From positions 1-44,162 of the forward strand of contig JACMMP010000207.1 of the NCBI GenBank assembly GCA_014378995.1: a stretch of 44,162 bases of DNA, in the 5' to 3' direction. Within the stretch, counting starts at the first letter, position 1. Each line of letters starts with the position of its first letter. This stretch comes from Hyphomonadaceae bacterium. GTDB taxonomy: Bacteria; Pseudomonadota; Alphaproteobacteria; Caulobacterales; Aquidulcibacteraceae. Below are positions 40,426-44,162 of the stretch, piece by piece. The notes beneath the pieces are model-generated. The model saw only the letters and a program-made list of their open reading frames with translations. It was not told where the DNA came from and did not search any database. A program made the translations under genes and the position numbers.

Positions 40426-40530
40426 CGTATCGTCCTTGCGCGACACGGTCCAATATTCGTACCCGGCCCAAGCGAGCGCGACGCCGCTGAACAGCACGAA
40501 CTCGAGCAAGAAAAGCGGGTTGATGTCCAT
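40387..40530 (-). CDS. Small single-span membrane protein downstream of crtB
   Basis: 47 residues, MDINPLFLLEFVLFSGVALA then WAGYEYWTVSRKDD: one membrane helix (about 5-22) and a charged C-terminus. Start ATG 40530, eight bases after the crtB stop, so it is the last gene of the crtI-crtB string; its 3' end overlaps crtC by 39 bases on the other strand. I recall similar short unnamed proteins near crt genes in other clusters but cannot assign a function. Too short for most gene finders. Confidence 0.65.
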   Translation of the reverse strand: MDINPLFLLEFVLFSGVALAWAGYEYWTVSRKDDTSAPPDETRHPEG

Positions 40531-40537
40531 AGCGCCC

Positions 40538-41569
40538 TCAGGCTGTGCGGCGCGGACGCTGTTCCAACGCCGCAAACAAATCAATCACCCAATGTACGCG
40601 CTGTGCGTCGCCCCGGACCGGCGCCCCGGCGGTTCCGCTAACGGCATCGACCAAGAACTGCGTCTGCGCCAGTGCTGGCGCGGCGTGACTTGCGGACGCG
40701 GAACGCCCTGTTCGCGACAGCGCGTGTAACGTGAGAGCCAGTTTTCGCGTCGCAGGCACTACAGCGCGGCGGCTCACGGAATCGCATCCATGGCGCGACA
40801 CTTCAGCGCCGATCTCGGCATAAAGATGCCGCGCTGCGAAAATCGCGGGGCGGAACTGCGCCGGTAAAGCGGCGATCCCTAGATCAGCGCGTTGGTAAAG
40901 TTCGTCTGCGTGACGAAGCAGCCGCGCGATAATGGCGGCAATCTTCGCGTCGAACGCGGGCGCCGCCAGCCACACGTCGGGATCAAGGCCTGCTTGCCGC
41001 ATCCAAGCGCGCGGCAGATACAGCCTCCCAGCGCGCGCATCCTCGCCAACGTCTCGCGCGACATTGGTCAACTGCATCGCCACACCAAGATCGCACGCGC
41101 GCGCCACCATGTCCGGCGTGCGCGCATCCATCAAAGCAGCCATCATCGCGCCGACTGAACCAGCCACGCGCGCGGCATAGGCGTAGAGATCGTCCAACGT
41201 CTCGCACTGGCGCCCTGCGGCGTCCCAGGCGAGCCCGTCGAGCAAAGCATCGAACACGGCGCGTGGAATGGCGAAGCGCTCCACGGTGTCGGCCAGCGCC
41301 CGGTCGATACCGCCCGACGGCGCGCCGGAATAGATGCCGTCGAGCCGCGCCGTCAGACGCGCGACAGCATCGGCGCCGCCATGAAGTTCATCAACGCTAT
41401 CGTCCGAAAGGCGGCAAAACGCATAGAGCGCGTAAGCCCCGCCGCGCACGTGCTCCGGCAATAGATGCGACGCCGCGTAGAATGAGCGCGAGCCGCCGCG
41501 GATCATCTCGCGGCAGGTCGCGAGGTCGCCTGGGGTAGCGCGCTCAGGCGCGCGTAAGTTCGGAAGCAT
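40538..41569 (-). CDS. crtB: Phytoene synthase CrtB
   Basis: Head-to-head condensation of two GGPP to phytoene. 343 residues from ATG 41569. First Asp-rich site in YALYAFCRLSDDSVDE, second in LTNVARDVGEDARAGRLYLP; also GGSRSFYAASHLLP near the N-terminus. The start lies inside the last 26 bases of crtI; the much longer in-frame reading upstream lies within crtI. C-terminal extension LAQTQFLVDAVSGTAG is moderately long. Confidence 0.95.
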   Translation of the reverse strand: MLPNLRAPERATPGDLATCREMIRGGSRSFYAASHLLPEHVRGGAYALYAFCRLSDDSVDELHGGADAVARLTARLDGIYSGAPSGGIDRALADTVERFAIPRAVFDALLDGLAWDAAGRQCETLDDLYAYAARVAGSVGAMMAALMDARTPDMVARACDLGVAMQLTNVARDVGEDARAGRLYLPRAWMRQAGLDPDVWLAAPAFDAKIAAIIARLLRHADELYQRADLGIAALPAQFRPAIFAARHLYAEIGAEVSRHGCDSVSRRAVVPATRKLALTLHALSRTGRSASASHAAPALAQTQFLVDAVSGTAGAPVRGDAQRVHWVIDLFAALEQRPRRTA

Positions 41570-43079
41570 GAGGCGCCACGAAATCCAATACGCGCGCCGA
41601 AGAGAGCACGCCAGGAACGCCCGCGCCAGGGTGCGTCCCGGCGCCGACAAGATACAAATTCTTGATGTCTTCGCTCCGATTGTGCGGCCGAAACCAAGCG
41701 CTCTGCGTGAGAATGGGCTCGAGCCCAAACGCCGCGCCCTTGGCGGCGCGCAATTGGTCACGGAAATCGAGCGGCGTCATCACGCGCGACGTGACGATTT
41801 CGCGCTCCAAGCCCGGCAGCAGCGTCTGCTGCAGGCGCTGCTCGATTTTGCGCCGGTACGGCTCGGCGTGTTCGGTCCAATCAATGCCAGCGTCAAGATG
41901 CGGCACGGGCGACAGCACGTAGAAGCCATCGCATCCCGGCGGCGCAAGCGAGGGATCGGTCGCGGTTGGCCGATGCAGATAAAGGCTCATGTCGTCGGCC
42001 AAGACCTTGCGCGTGAAGATGTCTTCGATAAGCCCGCGATAGCGCGGCCCGAGCAGGATCGTGTGATGGTCGATGTTGGGATAGCGCCGGCGTGTGCCAA
42101 AATACCAAACGAACAAGCTCATCGAATAACGTGATGACGCGAGTTTCTTGTCACTCCAAGTTTTTCGCGCCGCGGCGGGAATTAGGCGCCCGTACGTGGT
42201 CGCGGAATCTGCGTTGGACACCACGATATCGGCGCTGACGATTTCACCCGTACCCAGCCGCACCCCGTTCGCCCGCGCATCATTCAACGTGATTTCCGCG
42301 ACGTCTGCATTGCACCGAACTGCCCCGCCTTGCCCCTCTATGAGCCGCACCAGCCCCTGCACGAGAGCCCCCGTCCCGCCCATGGCGAAGTGAACGCCGT
42401 GCAGACGTTCTAGATGCGAGATGAGGCAATAGATCGCCGTCGTCGTGAATGGATTGCCGCCGACGAACAGCGGATGAAAGCTCAACGCCACGCGCAAGCG
42501 CGGATCCCGCACATAGGAAGCCACGAGATCGTAGACGCTCCTGTGGCCGCCGAGCCGCAAAAGCTCCGGCGCAATGCGGAGCATGTCGGTGAACGAGCTG
42601 AACGGCGCATGGCCCAGCTTTTCAAAGCCGATGCGATAAATCTCTTCGCTGCGGCGCATGAAGCGCGCGTAGCCATCGACATCGCCGGGAGCGACCCGCG
42701 CGATCTCGGCGCGCATGACTTCAGGATCGCGGCTGCACTCAATGCTCGTCCCGTCGTCGAACCGAAGGCGATAGAACGGGTCGATTGCGCGCAGATCGAC
42801 ATCGTCGCTCAACTTGCGCCCGCACAGCGCCCACAAATCCTCAAACAGGAACGGCGCGGTGATGATGGTCGGCCCGGCGTCAAACGTGAACCCGTCCTGA
42901 CGATGCACGTAAGCGCGCCCGCCCGGCGCATCGAGACGCTCCAGCACGCTGACGCGATAGCCGCGCGCGCCCAGCCGCACCGCCGCCGCCAATCCGCCGA
43001 AGCCCGCGCCAATCACCACGGCGTGCGGACGAGGGTCCGGATCAGCGCCAACAGCGCTCGCAGGCGCGAGTGTCAACAT
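41544..43079 (-). CDS. crtI: Phytoene desaturase CrtI
   Basis: FAD enzyme desaturating phytoene to neurosporene or lycopene. 511 residues: AVVIGAGFGGLAAAVRLGARGYRV (about 19-43), LDAPGGRAYVHRQDGFTFDAGPTIITAPFLFEDL, HFAMGGTGALVQGLVRLIEGQGG and C-terminal NLYLVGAGTHPGAGVPGVLSSARV. The ATG at 43079 lies inside a PpsR-type operator and has no visible ribosome site; the next candidates (GTG codons at HAVV) cut close to the FAD fold. With crtC, crtD and crtF but no crtA in view, a spirilloxanthin-type end product is likely. Confidence 0.95.
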   Translation of the reverse strand: MLTLAPASAVGADPDPRPHAVVIGAGFGGLAAAVRLGARGYRVSVLERLDAPGGRAYVHRQDGFTFDAGPTIITAPFLFEDLWALCGRKLSDDVDLRAIDPFYRLRFDDGTSIECSRDPEVMRAEIARVAPGDVDGYARFMRRSEEIYRIGFEKLGHAPFSSFTDMLRIAPELLRLGGHRSVYDLVASYVRDPRLRVALSFHPLFVGGNPFTTTAIYCLISHLERLHGVHFAMGGTGALVQGLVRLIEGQGGAVRCNADVAEITLNDARANGVRLGTGEIVSADIVVSNADSATTYGRLIPAAARKTWSDKKLASSRYSMSLFVWYFGTRRRYPNIDHHTILLGPRYRGLIEDIFTRKVLADDMSLYLHRPTATDPSLAPPGCDGFYVLSPVPHLDAGIDWTEHAEPYRRKIEQRLQQTLLPGLEREIVTSRVMTPLDFRDQLRAAKGAAFGLEPILTQSAWFRPHNRSEDIKNLYLVGAGTHPGAGVPGVLSSARVLDFVAPHASELTRA

Positions 43080-43088
43080 CAGTGGACA
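43071..43088. promoter_or_regulatory. PpsR/CrtJ-type operator overlapping the crtI start
   Basis: TGTCAACATCAGTGGACA is an exact TGT-N12-ACA match between bchO and crtI. The best crtI start codon (43077-43079) lies within it. Confidence 0.75.
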
Positions 43089-43129
43089 CTTAATCGTGTC
43101 TGGTTGCGCCGCGCAAGCCCAGCCCTTGC

Positions 43130-44008
43130 TCAGGCCTGATTGCGCAGCGCGTCAAGAACGTAGCCGGCAATCAGGTCAGGCGCTTCTTCGTGCGCCAGAT
43201 GACCAAGCCCCGGCGCCAGCACAACCCCCGCGCCGGGCAACATCCGCGCCACGTCGCGCGCAGCGCGCACGGGCACAGCGCGATCACGCTCGGCGGCGAT
43301 CAGCGTCATTCGCGTGCGAAGATTGGGCAGGTCGCGCTTTAGCGCATACAAATCCCAATGCGCCATCAATCCGACGGTGCCTTCCAAATGGCCCAAAGTC
43401 CGGAACAAGCGCTCGTAATAGTCCAGCCCTTCCGCGTCGAGCGTCGATCCGGTGCCGTGCATCAAGCGCGCAATGGCGCCGGGCTGAGCGGCGCGGTGTG
43501 CGAAGTAGCTCAGCGTCATCGGATTGGCGAAGAGAACGCGCGCCAAGTCCGGCGCCCATCGCCCAAGCGGGCCTCCGAACGGAAGCAGCGCGCCATTAAT
43601 GCTGACAATGGCGCGAGGTGCGGCGAGCCCGTCGAGCGACATGCGCACGGCGATAGCGGCGCCGGCGGAATGTCCGACGATTGCGTGCGGCGCAATATCG
43701 AGTGCGTCAGCAAGCGCGCCGACGCTCCGGGCCACGCTCGGCAAAGCCATATCCGAGCGTTGGCGCGGCGGCGATGTGAAACCATGCCCCGGCAAATCGG
43801 GCGCGACGATCGTGTAGGATCGCGCAAGCAAAGGCGCGAGCGCGCGCCACGAATGCGTCGCAGCGCCCGTTCCATGCAGCAACAACAAAGGCGGGCCCTC
43901 GCCCATCACCTGCACGTGCCAGCGTAATCCCGCCGCTTCGACAAAGCGGCTCGCTGTGCGGTTGGGCCAAGCGGCGCCTTCCACGTCCCAATCCGGCTTC
44001 CTCTTCAT
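43130..44008 (-). CDS. bchO: Alpha/beta hydrolase BchO
   Basis: 292-residue alpha/beta hydrolase of the BchO type: WPNRTASRFVEAAGLRWHVQVMGEGPPLLLLHGTGAATHSW, PDLPGHGFTSPP, nucleophile elbow VGHSAGAAIAVRM, and a C-terminal LGHLAHEEAPDLI with the catalytic His. Always linked to bchI-bchD; its exact role in Mg-chelatase or pigment synthesis is unproven. The ATG shares ATGA with the bchD stop. Confidence 0.94.
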   Translation of the reverse strand: MKRKPDWDVEGAAWPNRTASRFVEAAGLRWHVQVMGEGPPLLLLHGTGAATHSWRALAPLLARSYTIVAPDLPGHGFTSPPRQRSDMALPSVARSVGALADALDIAPHAIVGHSAGAAIAVRMSLDGLAAPRAIVSINGALLPFGGPLGRWAPDLARVLFANPMTLSYFAHRAAQPGAIARLMHGTGSTLDAEGLDYYERLFRTLGHLEGTVGLMAHWDLYALKRDLPNLRTRMTLIAAERDRAVPVRAARDVARMLPGAGVVLAPGLGHLAHEEAPDLIAGYVLDALRNQA

Positions 44009-44162
44009 CGTCCTGCTGGCGCAAAGGCGCGGACGATGCCCGCGACCGCGCCCGCCTCCGCAAAGGGCAAAAGCGCATAGGCTGCGCCCATTTCCCCGGC
44101 CAGCCGATCCGCGTCGGGCCGCGCCCGCGGCGACGTGTCGATAAACACAGCCGGCAGCGCCG
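44005..44162 (-). CDS. bchD: Magnesium chelatase subunit BchD, C-terminal end
   Basis: The last 52 codons of a gene entering from the right edge: PAVFIDTSPRARPDADRLAG, EMGAAYALLPFAEAG and a stop overlapping the bchO start. This matches the end of the von Willebrand (integrin I) domain of BchD, where FIDTSPRPR-type sequence is typical. The position next to bchO fits bchI-bchD-bchO order, so bchI is expected just outside the window. Confidence 0.85.
   Translation of the reverse strand, partial: ALPAVFIDTSPRARPDADRLAGEMGAAYALLPFAEAGAVAGIVRAFAPAGR

Overview
This 44-kb, GC-rich window carries an almost complete photosynthesis gene cluster (PGC) of a purple, type-2 reaction-centre alphaproteobacterium. 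A block of Calvin-Benson-Bassham (CBB) genes is joined directly to its left end. Gene content (aerobic cyclase acsF, hemA as ALA synthase, PpsR/PpaA regulators, spirilloxanthin-type crt genes, LH1 but no LH2 genes) points to Alphaproteobacteria with an aerobic or facultative lifestyle. The order cannot be fixed from the sequence. Uncultured marine alphaproteobacteria that combine a PGC with CBB genes (for example those named Candidatus Luxescamonaceae) are one possible home, offered only as inference.

Layout. 1-2848 (minus): transketolase (cut by the left edge), phosphoribulokinase and fructose-1,6-bisphosphatase, diverging from cbbR (plus). 3967-4476: a lipoprotein-type cytochrome c2, closed by a terminator. 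4535-11591 (minus): ppaA, ppsR, then bchG, a PucC-like transporter, bchP, tspO, a small membrane protein and a DUF3833 protein, mostly with overlapping stops and starts. 11887-28047 (plus): one 16-kb superoperon, bchF-N-B-H-L-M-lhaA-puhA-B-C-orf-acsF-puhE-hemA-idi, ending at a bidirectional terminator. 28120-37959 (minus): crtE-crtF-bchC-X-Y-Z-pufB-A-L-M. 38039-40425 (plus): crtD-crtC. 40387-44162 (minus): bchD (only its last codons), bchO, crtI, crtB and a 47-residue membrane protein.

How it works together. HemA makes ALA. BchH (with BchD and an unseen BchI), BchM, AcsF, BchLNB, BchXYZ, BchF, BchC, BchG and BchP turn protoporphyrin into bacteriochlorophyll a. CrtE, CrtB, CrtI, CrtC, CrtD and CrtF make a spirilloxanthin-series carotenoid, with Idi supplying isoprenoid. 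PufLM and PuhA form the reaction centre and PufBA the LH1 ring, helped by LhaA, PuhB, PuhC and PuhE. Six matches to the PpsR/CrtJ operator (locus form TGTCM-N8-KGACR) lie before bchG, bchF/ppaA, bchC (two, 8 bp apart), crtE/crtD and crtI. No pufC, pufQ, pufX, bchE, bchI, crtA, LH2 or RuBisCO gene is seen.

Most unusual points: long periplasmic-side tails on both PufM and PufB in a puf operon without pufC, near a lipid-anchored cytochrome c2; a palindromic repeat element inside the bchY coding sequence; a crtC with no ordinary start codon near its conserved N-terminus; an extended BchF; and the CBB-PGC junction. Gene-free stretches are short. The largest is 11592-11886 (the ppaA/bchF divergent promoter) and none exceeds 300 bases.
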